Source: Nectonema munidae (Eukaryota > Nematomorpha > Nectonematoida > Nectonematidae). Taken from it: a DNA stretch of 64,000 nucleotides. Of this stretch, positions 1 through 21,770 are shown in pieces. How positions within the stretch are numbered: position 1 is the first letter of the stretch; each line of letters begins with the position of its first letter. Both the position numbers and the translations under genes were made by a program. The notes beneath the pieces were generated by a model. That model worked only from the letters and a program-made list of their open reading frames with translations. It had not been told where the DNA came from and did not search any database. Where the stretch lies: the NCBI GenBank assembly GCA_030549495.1, contig JAUIRK010000889.1:684501-748500 (forward strand), in the 5' to 3' direction.

Positions 1-844
1 AATTATTGTATAAAACAATATTGTAACTAAGAGATTAAAAAAATTTGATGACACATTTTTACACTGTATATACTTTCTCATGTTTATTATAAGATCAACT
101 CTTATGATTTGAATCCAAGCATTATTCTTTTTTTCTTTATTATAAAATTCATAGAAATTTAATGAAGTAAGTTTCATTTATATAAATGCAAAAAATTTCA
201 AAAATCCTTATATTTTGTCAATAAAATAAGTGATTTTTTAACAGAAATATTAAACCTAATAAAATCTAACAGAAAAAAATTGACACATTTCTTAAACTTG
301 ATTCTGCCTTTGTTGTAATCACTGACTATAATCTTTACGAGAGTTTTTTTCTTATCATTCATTTTTATATGTAAAATGGTCAACTCAATGTGTTTAAATT
401 TTATCTAAGCTTATCTTTGTTACTGTATAGTAAAATGATTTGTTAATAAAAAATGTTTTATCAAGCATTCTTTATATAAGCTTGATTGTTTCAGGCAATA
501 TTTAATGGCAGAAAATACAAGTTTATTTCCTGACTGTTCTTATCTTTACTTTCTTCTATTTCACTATAGAACAGCCCTTATTTCAATATTCTTGAATAGT
601 TTCTTATCGGATAATATTCTTAAATTACAAATATGTAAACTAGCATAAATATAAGTATGAATATGCATATTAAGAACTTTTATATAAACAAACTTTTACG
701 TTTTTGCAAACAAAGTAAGATTCTAATAAACATAAATGTGAAAGTTTTGTATATGTATTGAAATTAAACTGAAATGAAGAAAAAAATTGTCTAAAACGGC
801 TTCATTTTTTCACCTTCAAAGTCGCTTTGTCTATCAGATAGATA

Positions 845-975
845 ATAATCATTCATATTGATCATAATCAGATGATATCTAATGTAAATCAGAAGCTTTG
901 TATTTTAAAACATAATAAATGCAGATGATTTTATTTTTGTGAAGTCGACATACTTCGAATCTGCTTGTTAATCGG
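845..975 (+). repeat. Decayed copy of the TTAA-flanked miniature element family
   Basis: This stretch lines up with the better copy at 25753-25883. Shared landmarks are a CAGA(C/T)GATATCTA block, a CAGAAG(A/C)TTTGTATT block, a GCAGA block, an AAGTCGAC block and a right end reading CGG followed by TTAA at 976-979. The left end is eroded and no TTAA or CCC remains there. Confidence 0.5.
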
Positions 976-2919
976 TTAAAGAAATTAAACTTACGATTAA
1001 AAGAATTTATTTCAATTTAAATTTATTTAATTTAATCTTAAAAATGAGATTTAACATTGTATACTTTCAAAAGTTTACTTCAATATATAAGTTATTTAAA
1101 TCTTATATAATTTACTTATCCTATTTCAACAGTGTTTGTGTATTTTTGCTCGTGTAAAGAGAACTAGAAAGAATTGCTCAAAATGACACATTTACAGAAA
1201 AATTTAGTAAAAATTTGAAGATAGCCAGGGAGGGACGTAAGACAAAGGATAGTATGCACCTCCTCTCACCAGTAAAAAAGAAAATATGCGCAGAAAGAAA
1301 ATACAATATAATGAGTGTAAATAAGTAAAAACAAACAAAATATAAAATTTAGTTTGAAATATGAATCGTTTCTATGCTTAAAAATAGTTTTTTTGTATAT
1401 ATATATTTTCAAGGCGAAACATTTTAAGTATTTATTTTAATCTTTGAATTAAATTTATTTATTTTAAATTGATTTCATTTTTTTAATTAATCTTTTTTTA
1501 ATTGAAGTGAGAGATAAAAGACAAAATGAGAGATGGCTAAAAATAGAATCCAATATGTGTCAGAAAAATATCTTAATTTGCCAAATTTACTCACCAACAC
1601 ATTTAATTTTTTGAAATTTTAATTTATATCTCAAAACTAGCATTTGTAAAAAATTGATTAGAAGGATATCAAAAAACGAAATCATTATAAAAGTATTTAT
1701 ATGATTAAGTTTTATTTTTGTATAAAGTAAAAGTGGACTGGTCGAACTTGGCTAGCCGGGATAAAGGCCAGACTCTCGTGATGTGCAAATAGAAGATAAT
1801 GATAGAGTAAAAGTGCCATTATTACCATTCCTTTCCTCGCATTACTAGTATAGGCACTATAATTAAAATGAAATTTTTGGAGTTTCGCTTTAATGATATA
1901 AATATTTTTGAACTATTTGCCTTTTGGGCTTTTATCAAAGAGAAATGATCATCCTTCAATCAAATTAATTTCGTTATAATTGGTATAAAATATACAATTC
2001 TTTTGAAAGTATTTTCATGATTTATCAGATGACAAAATTTCATTAAAGAAGATAGTGACAAATATAAATTTCTTCTAGGTATTTTGTTGTAGAACTTTTT
2101 ATAGTCTTTTGCCTCAAAATTAATAAACGTATTTTTAAAATGGGAAGAGTTATTTATTCAAAAACTAAATATAAGCAAAAAAGTTATAATATAATTTTGA
2201 CAAAAACAATATTAAAATTATAAGAATAAAAATTTTACATAAGAACTTATTTAAAAAATCAAACTTATTTTATAATTTAAACGTATAATTGAAAAAATAT
2301 TTTATTTTAACCCTTTTAATTTTGAAATATGTGGAATTTATTCTATTTGTAAACATTTTCACATTTTCAACACAATTAAGCAAAATGTTTAATTTACGAT
2401 TTTTGAATACCTGTTGACTATCACTAATCGGTACTATAAGTTGATTTTGTTTTCAAAAATGTGACAGTTTTTTTTAAAGAAAATATATGAAAAAGTTTAG
2501 AGAATAGCTAAATCTAAAATTTTAATAAATTCTAAAGAAACAAAAGTTTATAAGTTAAATAAAGAATTTAATTCAAGATATCTTGATAAGTTTGTAGCTA
2601 ATCCTGGAAAACGGCAAATCCAGCACTCTAAATTGCAATGATACCGTATTAGTGATTATATGAATTTTATAAAGTTACACACAAACTTGTATACTCGAAA
2701 AATTATTCAGAGAATAGAGTAGACTGCATTATTATTATTATCAATGCGTGATAGAATTGGATTTATTCGAAAAGAAATTTTTGCCTATTAAATTCCTATA
2801 AAATCCGAAAAGGGGTTAATACAAGATTCAAATTTTGCAAAAAAAAATATTTAAAAAATTTTAACTTAAAAAGTAATTTAAATGATAATGTTAAAAAAAT
2901 ACACACCTCCGATTTTGTG

Positions 2920-3002
2920 TTTATTTAATTCTATTTTATCAAATTTTAGAAAGACAAAAATATAATTTAGTATTGAAAAAGACAAAATAGAACTAAAAAT
3001 TC
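2920..3002. repeat. Partial foldback-family repeat arm
   Basis: The stretch has degenerate units reading GACAAAATAGAACTAAAAAT on the right and a poorer opposing arm (AATTCTATTTTATC) on the left. These match the arms of the elements at 27031-27576 and 35291-35508. The outer ATACCATTTT terminus is missing, so this is a remnant. Confidence 0.4.
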
Positions 3003-3911
3003 TATATTATTTAGATAAAATTTTGGTGGCTCATATACTTTTAAAATTTCCGTAGGGTCAATGAACTAAGTTCTATTACAATCACTTTACTTTGTCTACA
3101 TTGCAAAAAAATAATTTTTACAATATTTCAACTAAGACTTTTTATTGTTTAAACGTCTTTTGTATGTTATTTGCTTCAATCTCAGTGAAAGAAATACAAA
3201 TTCGTAGAGAAGAAATAATCAATCATTATAAGTTTGATTGTAAGCCATTGATTAATTTTTGGCAAATTTTTATAATAACCAAAATTTTATTCCTATACTT
3301 TACTAGTTAATATTCTTAGCGACAGCATAACGCAGTTTTATACACTCTGTTTAAATTCGTATATGCTTATTTTCCGTTAACGCATCTACACTAAGACATA
3401 ATTTAATTTATTTTGAAGTGAATCCATCTTTTGTCTCACACGTTAACAAATTTGTACAGAATATTAATTAGAATTAATCTCAAAAAAATATTGACTACAA
3501 GCAATGAAACACTCTATAGGGTTTCTTTTTTTTTTGAAAATTTTGATTCTTTGTTGCGTCAAAGCAATTGGGCTAAGGGGTTAGCTCTCCTCTTTGCTAT
3601 CTTTTATAGCTAAATTAAAAAAAAAGTATTTATCCTACATCGTTTTTCGAAATTAAATCAGTCAATTTCCTATAACGATCAATAGAACTATCATCTTTTA
3701 TTTTATCTACTATATTTGTATGATCTTTGAGTAATTTATAGGAGTGATCTCCAATCATTTTCAACTGCGGATCTCATTTAAGTAGCTTTAATGTTATACA
3801 AATTTGTATTCTTTGAATAATGTTTTTATCATTGAATTGATGACTTAGCCAAGAAAGAATATGACTTCAGACTTCGAAGGACCATTCTGAATCAATCAAG
3901 GTTGATGATTT

Positions 3912-3937
3912 ATCATCATCATCATCATGATGATGAG
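3912..3937. repeat. Short TCA/TGA palindromic simple repeat
   Basis: Five ATC/TCA units run directly into ATGATGATGA units, giving a perfect small inverted repeat of trinucleotides. It uses the same trinucleotide as the very long arrays at 4911-5656 and 8223-8637. Confidence 0.7.
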
Positions 3938-4910
3938 ATCAAGAGGTCATCTGACTTCCACAACAAAAAACTTTACTTGGCTTATTCTTCCCTAGCTAAA
4001 ACTTTGAAAATATTTTCCAAACATCGTCCGAAACCCTCATGAGGTTTCGTTAATCCTAAAAATTTGCCTTAATTATTTGACCCCATCGGATTTATTTTAC
4101 CTCCTGGAACTCCCTTGAAGTATATAAATGTATACATTTTCTTATAGTATTCTGTCCCCGAATAAAAAAAGTATTGCCTGATATTTGGAAAAATATAAAC
4201 AACTAATTAAAATTACAAGAATAAAAATTTTACATAAGAAGTTGTTTAAAAAATCGAACTTAACTCATAATTTAAAGGATAGTTATTTCAACAGTTTAAT
4301 TATGGAAATATGTGGAATTGAATCTATTTTTAAACACGAATTTATACGTTGAAATATTCAAACCTACATTACGTATACGTTGAATTTACGAATTCTTTAT
4401 ATATATATTTTCTCAATACATTTCATACCAAAATTAGCCATTTCGTAACCAAAAGTTAAAAAAAATTTTTTATAAAACCTGGTTGTTGACAATCTATGTA
4501 AATTAAAATGTTTTACATTTTGATTCCTTTGAAGAGAATTTGAGAGCAGAGCTCAACCTCCACATGCAGCATAAAATAGACTCCTACTTGAAGTAGAAGA
4601 ATCAACAAAATAATTGATGTTGATCTCAATAAAGTGATTATCTTTATTTTGAAATAAAAATATTTGATGTTAGTATTCATTTAGTTAGCATTATTAAAAC
4701 TAATCAATTTTTATTTGTTTTAAAATTAAATTATTTGCTTTAATAATTCTATCTAAATAATCTGGTTAAAAATATATATATTTTTTTGGTTCTTTGTAAC
4801 CTATTCATCATCCTATAATAAGCATTTCATCTCTACTAGCCCAGTTCCGTCAACTACCGGTAAAGATTAAAATCTGCCTATGTAAAAAATCAAGTTAGGC
4901 TGGTCGTGTT

Positions 4911-13749
<8,839 letters not shown>

Positions 13750-15440
13750 TAAGTAAGTAAAGAAGTAGTTTATTTACACATAAACACAATTTAATAATAC
13801 AAGAAAAGAGAAAAAAGTCATATATATCTAGTGAAAATAAATGTGGAAATTAAAAAAAATGCCGGGTGACTAAAAAAAGAAAAGTGTTTGAAGGTTTTAT
13901 ATCAAAGGCCTTTAGAGGCCGCTTCCTGATATAACCTACAACAGAGTTTGACAATAAATCGTTGAAAAAAGAGTGTAGAAAGTAAAACAATTGGCGAAAA
14001 TTTTAAAAAAGAAAAACAAGAATAAAGTATTGTTTTAGACAAATAACAGTCTGGGAGGGTGCACTTTGTAAGTTTTTCATATGCAGCAACGATGTTAGAT
14101 CTAATTGATTTTCAAAAAGAAGATAAATAAGGAAAAGTATACATAAATAGTGTCATATTGTTATTGTAAAAATTAGTTAAAGATAAGCTTGTTGGGACTT
14201 TCCATATTTATATAATAGATTTATCATCTTACACAAATACCTTGGATAAGTTCTTGTCTTTTCAAAATTGAATTTTATTGGAAGATTACCGAGAGGAAAT
14301 GGCATTGTTTTAATGAACTTAAAAGTGAGTATTGCCATGTTTTCTTTGTAAATATCCTTGACTTTTAAGATGTGAAAATTAAAGAATAATTTATTTGTAT
14401 GGGAAAATTGCTTCAATTTAAAGATAGTTCTAAATGCTTTTTTTTAAAGCTGAGAGAATCTCACTGCGAGTGAAACCAATTTGTATACTTATATATTACA
14501 GAGAGTTAAGAGACTATAGTAGGGGAAATTTTTTTTTGCTTGTTTTAGAACGCATATGATATAGCTTAGTTTATTGGAGAGGGTATTGATTCGAACATTA
14601 CAGGATAAGTTGAACGAGATATTGAGGCCTAATAAGTTGAAGTTTTGCACTTTATGATATCCAAACTTTGTAATCAATCTCTTTTTATAAGCGAAAAATA
14701 TACTACAAGATCTATCAGAATTGATTTGAGTTTAAATGTATTTTCCAGATAATATAATAGAAATATCATCAGCATACAAAAATATTTTGATATGATTAAA
14801 AGAATAAGCAAAATCATTGATGCATATGATCAAAAATAAGGGGCCTAAGATAGAACCTTGTGGAACGACTGTTAATACTCGGACATTAGAAGAGAAGTGG
14901 TTATTTATGAATACCGATTGATATCTATTTGTCAAGTAAGATTTAATAAAATAGGAAGCATCTTGAGAGAAGCCAAGGTTACGAAGTTTTTCAATCAAAA
15001 TATGGTGAGATAATGAATTAAATGCCTTGGTCAAACAAGGAATAAAGAAATGTCTTCATTTTTATCGTCTAACACAATAACATCGTTTATAAAGGAAGGA
15101 TTAAGTATTTCAGTGGAAGTAGTAGTTCTGAACCGAAAGAGCCTACTAGATTGTAGATTGTTTTGGTGGAGATAACTATAAACCTATTGAAAGATAGTTT
15201 TCTCGAAGATTTTTGAGATAGTGCTTGTGATAGCGATGGGTATGAAAAATTGATGATTTTTGATTTTTAACTTTTTTGGGTATAGGAAATATTTTTGTGT
15301 ATTTCAGTATTTCAGGAAAAAAATTGAGTGATATACATGAATTGAATAAATAAAATTGAAGAAATAAAGTTTGCTACTATTTTGAAATCGTGAACTGAAA
15401 GACCACAATATTCTTCGAATTTATGATACTTTATGTTTAA
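13750..15440 (-). mobile_element. Decayed Jockey-like LINE, minus strand
   Basis: The 3' end on the minus strand is at about 13750, with a tail of TTAC repeats (GTAAGTAAGTAA on the plus strand). The reverse transcriptase core lies at 14732-15034, with earlier reverse transcriptase residues (P.ILKYTKIFPIPKK) recognisable near 15200-15320. Several frame breaks split the protein, so it is an old copy. The family call rests on motif style and is not certain. Confidence 0.7.
14177..15034 (-). pseudogene. Broken LINE reverse transcriptase core and C-terminal region
   Basis: On the minus strand, 15034-14732 encodes KAFNSLSHHILIEKL, then VPQGSILGPLF and FLYADD, which are the classical reverse transcriptase blocks A, B and C. 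The catalytic YADD is present and the first block keeps an F..L.H pattern. After a break, 14677-14489 encodes the thumb (GLNISFNLSCNVRI..KLSYIICVLKQAKK). After another break, 14416-14177 encodes the last part (FSHTNKLFFNFHILKVKDIYKENMAILTF). At least two frameshifts or stops separate these pieces, so no protein is made. It is unrelated in sequence detail to the LINE at 5.7-8.2 kb. Confidence 0.8.
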
Positions 15441-15858
15441 CAAAACATCATTCAATGAAATCTGCCTAAATGAAAACTGGCTTCTTACAAAATGTAAAGA
15501 CTTTTTAAAAGTTTTTGCTTTGAAATTACTCCAAAAATATTCAGAAAAAAGTCTACACAGAATTGGTTTGTCAGTGACAATTCAATCCTCGTATTATATG
15601 GAAAAAGAGTAAGAATTATTGCTTTTTAAAAAGGGATTGATAAAATTCTAAGTGGGTTTACTACCTAAAGAGTCTGAATAAGGGATTCAAAAGACTTTTT
15701 TCATTAATTTTATGCTTAATTTCATTTCTTATCTGTAAAAATTTATATTGTAATGTGCTTAAATTTTTTTTATAAAAACGTATATATATCTTTTGCTTCT
15801 AAAGCATAGAAAATGCATCCAAGCTTTGGCAAGCTATCGATAAACAAACAAATAAATA
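15441..15858 (+). other. Possible retroposon 3' end, plus strand
   Basis: The last 50 bases read GCTTTGGCAAGCTATCGATAA followed by AACAAACAAATAAATA, the kind of adenine-rich tail many LINEs carry. No protein is recognisable upstream. It touches the TA that flanks the MITE at 15861. I list it as a suggestion only. Confidence 0.3.
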
Positions 15859-15860
15859 TA

Positions 15861-16200
15861 CAGTAAAGAACCGTTATAACGCGGATCATTATAGCGCGAT
15901 ATCGCTTATAACGCGGTTATGTCTTGGCTCCCAAGTTTCAAGTGTACATAAATGTTTTTTTGTTCTAATAAAAATTTTTGTAATAAAATTTACAGGTTGT
16001 TTGTGACATTCTTTTACACTTTATTACTTTTCAAATTTTAGTTTTAGGAGTGTTATGTAATGTTTTCTATATAACCAACTGAAAAAAACTCGTCTATGTA
16101 AATATTATTTAACTTGTATTGAAAAATTATAACGTGGATCAGTTATAACGCGAGTAGTTATTATGGACCCTGGTTACCGCGTTATAACGGTTCCTCACTG
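15861..16200. mobile_element. Tigger/pogo-type MITE (340 bp) with TA target duplication
   Basis: The left end CAGTAAAGAACCGTTATAAC and the right end GTTATAACGGTTCCTCACTG are inverted copies of each other (about 24 bp, few mismatches). They are flanked by TA on both sides (15859-15860 and 16201-16202). Ends starting CAGT with a TA duplication and repeated TTATAACGCG blocks are typical of Tigger elements of the Tc1/mariner superfamily. No transposase lies inside, so it is non-autonomous. Confidence 0.85.
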
Positions 16201-16201
16201 T

Positions 16202-16446
16202 ATATATATATAGCAAAATGAATTGAAATAATTTAAATAATCAAAAATATCTTTAGTATTTTTCACCATTCTTTTAGGTCCAGGAGGATCTTTTATAGTA
16301 TTTCTTATATTACTCCTCCGAGTTCCACCAGAAATCGAAGAACTTGTATCCCATGTGATGATAGTTTTATCAGAAGCAATTAAACTATTATCCATAACGT
16401 CAGTAATTTCAGAACAAGAAGATTCTGAACTTGAAATATAGCTCAA
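16202..16446 (-). pseudogene. piggyBac transposase N-terminal fragment
   Basis: The minus-strand frame of about 80 residues starts with an acidic, serine-rich stretch (SSSESSCSEITDV) and continues DNSLIASDKTIITWDTSS, PPGPKR and NTKDIFDYL. This is the layout of piggyBac N termini: an acidic leader, a TxW block, a GP..R block and the start of the transposase fold. It parallels 45094-45485 but is clearly a different subfamily. The catalytic domain is absent. The fragment begins exactly where the neighbouring Tigger MITE ends. Confidence 0.65.
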
Positions 16447-19400
16447 TCCAGAGTGAGATTCGAGATAAACTAATATTAATAGAAAAAGAACTCATTATTG
16501 AATTAAAATGAAAACGATTGAATCATAGTTATAAAAGTAATAGTTCTTTGATGATAATGATCTTTTATCAAAAAAAGCCAATATTGATGTAAGAAATGAA
16601 AAGTGAATAGAAAGCGAATGATAAAAAATACTGTGATATAAGGGAAAGAATGATCGAATCGTTTATTTTTATCATGTCATATGAAAACACGCTCATATGC
16701 GTATAAATCACAAAACCTAATGAGAACAAGTGATCTCACACACAGACACATAAGTTCAAAAAATGTACACAATATTATATATATCATTATGTACTATACT
16801 ACTTATAATAATAAAAATATGGAACCAGTTTGTCAGATTCAAATTTTTTTATAATTAAGATGGCGTTAAATTAAAAATAAGATTAAATTTATATAATTTT
16901 TTTCTTTAAAATTTTTTATGAATGTCTGTAATATAATTAATTAAAAATAGATAATAAAAAAAAAGATGAATTGAATAAGTGAGTCAGTAAAACGTATTTT
17001 TCAATCAAATATAAAAGAGATTTTTAGTTTTAAAAAGGTAATATTTAAAACATGTAGATAAAATAAATGTAAACAATATGGTCTACAATTTATCTATCCT
17101 TTACAAGATTTGTTCAAACATTGAATTAAAAGAATTGCCTCTAAAAGAGTTCTCAAACTTTTCTATTTCTCGGCACACTTAAAGTTGTACAAAATTTAAA
17201 TGGCGCTTTATCACGATACAATATATGATACTTTCAATATTCATTTACTTAACAACATCCTTATCGTTTCATGAAAAAATCAACAACAAATACTAATATT
17301 TTGAATAAAAAATTTGAAAAGAGGTTGGGATATAATTCTGAAAGTTTCTTCATAATACTAAAAGATAACACAATATACTCTACTTCTCAATTACAGAATT
17401 TTTCTTGTAAATATGAAAGTTTATATACATTTTTTAAATGAAATTTTGAGTTGTGTATTATTCTGCTATTACGAAGGTTATGTTATTTTTAAAACAATAA
17501 TAAATCTAAAAAATTTGAACATACATAGGAATGTGCTGATGTTTGGTTACTATATTTTAAGTTAAGGCTTTCGTTCTATTAGTCCTAACTTTCAGCCAAT
17601 AAAGAAGCAGCTGTTAAATTTGTTTCTGAATTTATCAAATTTGTTTATGATTGAAATTAAAGTAATCATTTAAACTTACAATATATATGAAATTCAAAAC
17701 AAGTCCCCCAAAACACTCTTTATAAGTAACAAATTTTGAAAATTCATTACTTTCAACGTATAATTAACCTGGATATTGAATTATTTTACTCCTTTTCATC
17801 TCATTTTAATTCTTTCTTTTTATTTCAAAAATATCATATTTTTCCAATTTTATTTTTATATTTTAAAGTAAATTTTTATATCAAAACTAGACAATTAAAA
17901 TTATAAGTCAAATAAAGTTTAATTTTGCCTACTGATAATTCTGAAAAAACATGAATCCTAGAACAGGCCAGTCCTGAGCATTCCGAATTAGTGATAGTCG
18001 ACTGCAATATTGTAATTACTAGTATTTACTCTTCCAATGTCTCGCTCAGATAGAGTTAGTGATACATTTTAGTCTAGATCCATGTTTGGTGTTCATTTGG
18101 ATATGTGCCAACATTGAGTTTTGGCCGCAATTATGCTTTAGAAGTATTGAATTTTCAACAAATATAGTAAACTCTATTGTAAATGAACACTTTTCCTTAA
18201 AAAATTCATACAAGGGTTGAAGTGAATGATTAATCGGGTCTCTTAACTTGTTAAAAAAACATCTATCATTTTCGATAAATATTTGTATTTATACAAAAAT
18301 AAATGTTTTTATAGTAGTATTTACAGGTATTTTATCGTGGGGAGAATTTTGTGCTCGAACCCTTATAAAAGAGTGTAGATTGCATATGGGTTTTTGTTTT
18401 TGTGATGTTAAAATTGCATTACGACTATGCTGAATACTTTTTTCATAAGAGTGACATTTTTTCACTTACGACAGGCATCATGCTAAGCGTTGTGCATTGT
18501 GTGACGACTGATCACACACACATTCACCCCTCTTTTTATGCAGCAATAATTGTACAAGTGTTGAAATTCATATTCATTAGTATTCAGAAGTGTAGATTCG
18601 AGCAAACTTTAAAACCTTAATTATACTCGTTAAAATGGTGAAGCTAAACTTACGAGGTTGAGAAGACGCATTAATTTTACAAGTTTTAAAATGCGTGCTT
18701 TACAAAAACTTTATTGCCTCTCACTCTCATTTTCCAAGGAAGGAGAGAAGATGAAATTGATCTCAGAACTTTGCAAGAGATCACATTTTTTCGCTCACAC
18801 CCTTAAAGTCTGCATGCTTTACGTTTTTCATTAACTTTATGACGTTGGTACTTACAATTTATGGCTTTGAGAAGATTTTACTGGGAAATCAATGAAATCA
18901 AATTTAATGAAAATTCTATCCACTTGATTTCAAGATGGAAGCCTCTTCATTCCTACTAAAAATAATTTTAAACTGATATAAAAAGTATGCCTTTTTAGCC
19001 TTTTACTCAAATTTTGGATGTTGTTTTTTTCTCGCGCAGTCCTATCCAAAATTACATATTTTTAAAATAAATGTTTGCTTATTAGAAAAGATATAATTTT
19101 TATTAATTATAATATTGATATAATTAAGCGATTAGTTCGTTAATTAATTACCATATTTTTTAGCTTATATGTCGAAGTAAAGTTAGAGTTGCCTGCAGTC
19201 GTCCTAGCTTTTCAAAATTTGTTTCCGGTTTATCTCTGATAACCGAATCACAAGCCATTTATGAAAATCTCGGTTTTTCATTCACTAATCTTATATTTTC
19301 AAAAAAGGAGTTTATACAAATTTAACTCAAAATATTATTGAGTATCTCTTTTTAAGTATAAAAACTTCTTATTTACTTTCAAAAATATTATAAATTTTCT

Positions 19401-19594
19401 CTACTTTTTTCAAGACCAGTTTTGTCCCGATACCAAATCTGGTAACCATATGTAGATTATAAGTCTAACTGCTGATTTTTAAACAAAATCAGCAAAAAAA
19501 CAAGGTAGTTGAATTTGTCAGACAAGTCAAGGGTGAGATGTGCACCTTATTTTGAATTCTACCTATACATGTAAGCTTTACAGCAAAGTTCACT
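16447..19594. other. AT-rich stretch without a recognised gene
   Basis: No coding region is supported. Short frames near 18248-18620 have no recognisable domains. Nothing repetitive stood out beyond scattered homopolymers. Confidence 0.55.
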
Positions 19595-19602
19595 GTGTAC
19601 AC
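19595..19602. repeat. Target-site duplication, left (hAT element)
   Basis: GTGTACAC directly before the TAGGG end. It matches GTCTACAC at 22135-22142 in 7 of 8 positions. An 8-bp duplication is diagnostic of the hAT superfamily. Confidence 0.8.
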
Positions 19603-19831
19603 TAGGGATACAACTTTTTCGTGTTTTTCTGAAAAAAAAATTTACTGTGCTAAATTTGAATGAACTTTGATATAAAAAGTTCAGAAATAACTTTATTTTA
19701 CTGATAACTTGATAAAAGTTCACGCATAACTTCTTTTATCATTATCAACTATTCCAAAGTAAAATATGGCGAATTAAATTTCTTTGGAGTTCAATATATT
19801 TTTGATTTTTTAGATATAAAAAGAGAATAGG

Positions 19832-20061
19832 CTAGTTTGCCGGTGCCTGTAAAATAGACAAATATGCATTTGTGTTTATTTTGCCAGTCCTAGTAAAATA
19901 TATAAATATGCTTTATCTATAAATTTTTTTAATAAATATTTTTTATCTAAATCTTTCAAAAAGTTTGGATTTATTTTACGTTAAAATAATATTAGAGCAT
20001 TAGAGCCGGGAAAATAAGCTTAAAAGTATGTTTGGTTATTTTGCCGGTCCTGGTAAAATAG
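19832..20061 (+). repeat. Subterminal direct repeats of the hAT element
   Basis: Three copies of a TTTGCC(G/A)GTCC(T)(A/G)GTAAAATA unit lie at about 19836-19857, 19878-19899 and 20039-20060, and a half unit (GCCGGGAAAATAAGC) at about 20006. Spacers share AATATGC(A/T)TT. Repeated subterminal motifs in hAT elements usually bind the transposase; that role is inferred here. Confidence 0.7.
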
Positions 20062-20144
20062 CCTCTTCTATAATATATATATATATATTTTTTAAATAAA
20101 TATCTTTATTTTAAAATATTATTTTTTTTCCGGAATTTTAAATT

Positions 20145-21770
20145 ATGTTATTCAAACAAAGTTTAGATATTATTGGAAAAAACAAAAAAAAATGGGAACA
20201 TAATTTAATACAATTTCAATCTCATTCAAAAAGAGGAAATGTAGCTATTGAGGAGTTTTCGCTAGCAGAAAGAAGTAGAATGCCATTGAAAAAGCAAATT
20301 GTTGGGCGTTTTCACTCACTCGCACGTTCAACTAAGAGAAGAAGAGAAAGGATCAAAATAATATCAGATGAAGTTTTGTTACGTTGGTTACAAACATTAA
20401 ACTTTCAAATCATGTCGAAACAAGCCATCCAGTCTAAGGCTCAACAAATGATTAATTTGTATGAAGACTGTAGGAAAAAAACAGGTTTGAACCTTTGAAT
20501 AACATTTTGACATCACCAAAATCAACGAAACGTGGCTCAATATGGATGACAAAAAGCTTTACAATCTTCAGCGTCAAAGCACCGGGACAATACGTTATTC
20601 AACCAAAAAAATGTAGGCATTCACACCATTCATCCATCAAAAAGAAAAAAATCATTCAAGCGACGCATCAGCTTCAAAAAATCAAATAACTGAAATTTGT
20701 TTTGAAGAAAATCTTTGAGATGATGGATTCTTTGTTAGAGAAGGCGATGATAGTGTCCGTATTTACAGGAGAACGAAAAACAATTGTGCAATAGCTTCAA
20801 AACTCATCTCTCAAGCTAACATATCAAGCAGGAAAGCATCGAAAATTTGTAATCAGTTGCAAAAATAAGGCATTAACATTCCAGCCCCCACTCAACAAGG
20901 TTCACAAGGCAGTTTATAGAGAAGCTAATAAAATGAAACAACAGCTTATTGAAACTTTATGTAATGAGAAATGGACTTTACATTTTGATAGCAAAGATTA
21001 TTATCAAGCAATAATTGTCACAAATGAAAAAAAGGAGATAACACTTGGTGCAATAGAGCTGAATGATGGTAAAGCTGAAACGATTGCCGAGGGAATAAGA
21101 AGTGTATTAGAAGAGTTTAAACTGTGGAATTCACTTTTAATGATAATTAATTTCTTATACTACAAGCGTGAATACTGGGAAGAAAAATGGAGTCATCGAA
21201 CTGCAAAGAATGTTTTTGAGCAAAGGCGCATTCAAACCACAGTTCGTGAGTTGCCGACACCACATTTTAGATTGCATTTTACGGATTGTAATGGATGAAG
21301 AACTTCCAAGTGCTAATCAGAAGCCTGACGTTGATTACTTTTTTGTTGAAAAGCTTATCAAAAATTACGAGGATCTTCAAAAGTCTTTCCAGAACGGAAC
21401 ATATGTTATTAGTGATTTTGGTGGCTGGAGAGATGTCATGAAATTTTTTTTGCATTTAGTGAATGCTTTTAATTTTTCATCAAGAAAAAGTATGTACCTC
21501 ACATAAAATTCTAAAAAATTCCGAACATTTCTAAGGCCAGATGGAATCTTGCCAGATGGATTTTTGCTATTCTTTCATATTTTTTGTTGCCAGAAACAAG
21601 AGAAAATTTGCAATTTGTTATTTTATATCATATGTTTGGGCACATTACTGGTTCAGTGATCAAACTTTCAAAGTTGAAAGTTTTTCTGAATTGTACAGAG
21701 CTTTACAACCATATGAGAAGGCTCTAAAATATTTGACAACCCATTTGATTCAAAACCATCAAATTTAAAT
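20145..21770 (+). pseudogene. Divergent hAT-like transposase, broken
   Basis: The first open part (20145-20498) encodes about 117 residues, basic, with a region (SMSKQ-type helix, IQSKAQQMINLYE) that could be DNA-binding. The second (20495-20689) starts STKRGSIWMTKSF. A middle part (20930-21150) encodes WTLHFDSKDYYQAIIV..ITLGAIELNDGKAETIAEGI, a beta-strand and Asp layout expected at the start of an RNase H-like transposase core. A shifted frame (21156-21506) gives NTGKKNGVIELQRMF, CRHHILDCILRIVMDE and GWRDVMKFFLHL. Near 21512-21600 the frame reads KIPNISKARWNLARWIF, carrying the RW motif common in hAT transposases, and 21640-21768 gives YVWAHYWFSDQTF..LQPYEKAL. At least three frameshifts and some stops are present. 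At the place where a second catalytic Asp is expected (about 21156) the codon reads Tyr. The hAT assignment rests mainly on termini and target duplication. Confidence 0.7.

Larger units (their letters stand above)
1..4905. other. AT-rich stretch without a recognised gene
   Basis: No frame here gives a protein I recognise, and the short open frames look like chance products of AT-rich DNA. Inside it I can only point to a decayed miniature element near 845-975, a fragment of the foldback repeat family near 2920-3002 and a small TCA/TGA palindromic array at 3912-3937. If the potassium channel gene downstream has 5' exons in this window, I could not find them here. Confidence 0.6.

Noticed and set aside
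18248-18620. Overlapping frames of 61-72 codons
   Set aside because: No domain, no conserved start context and no repeats; consistent with chance.
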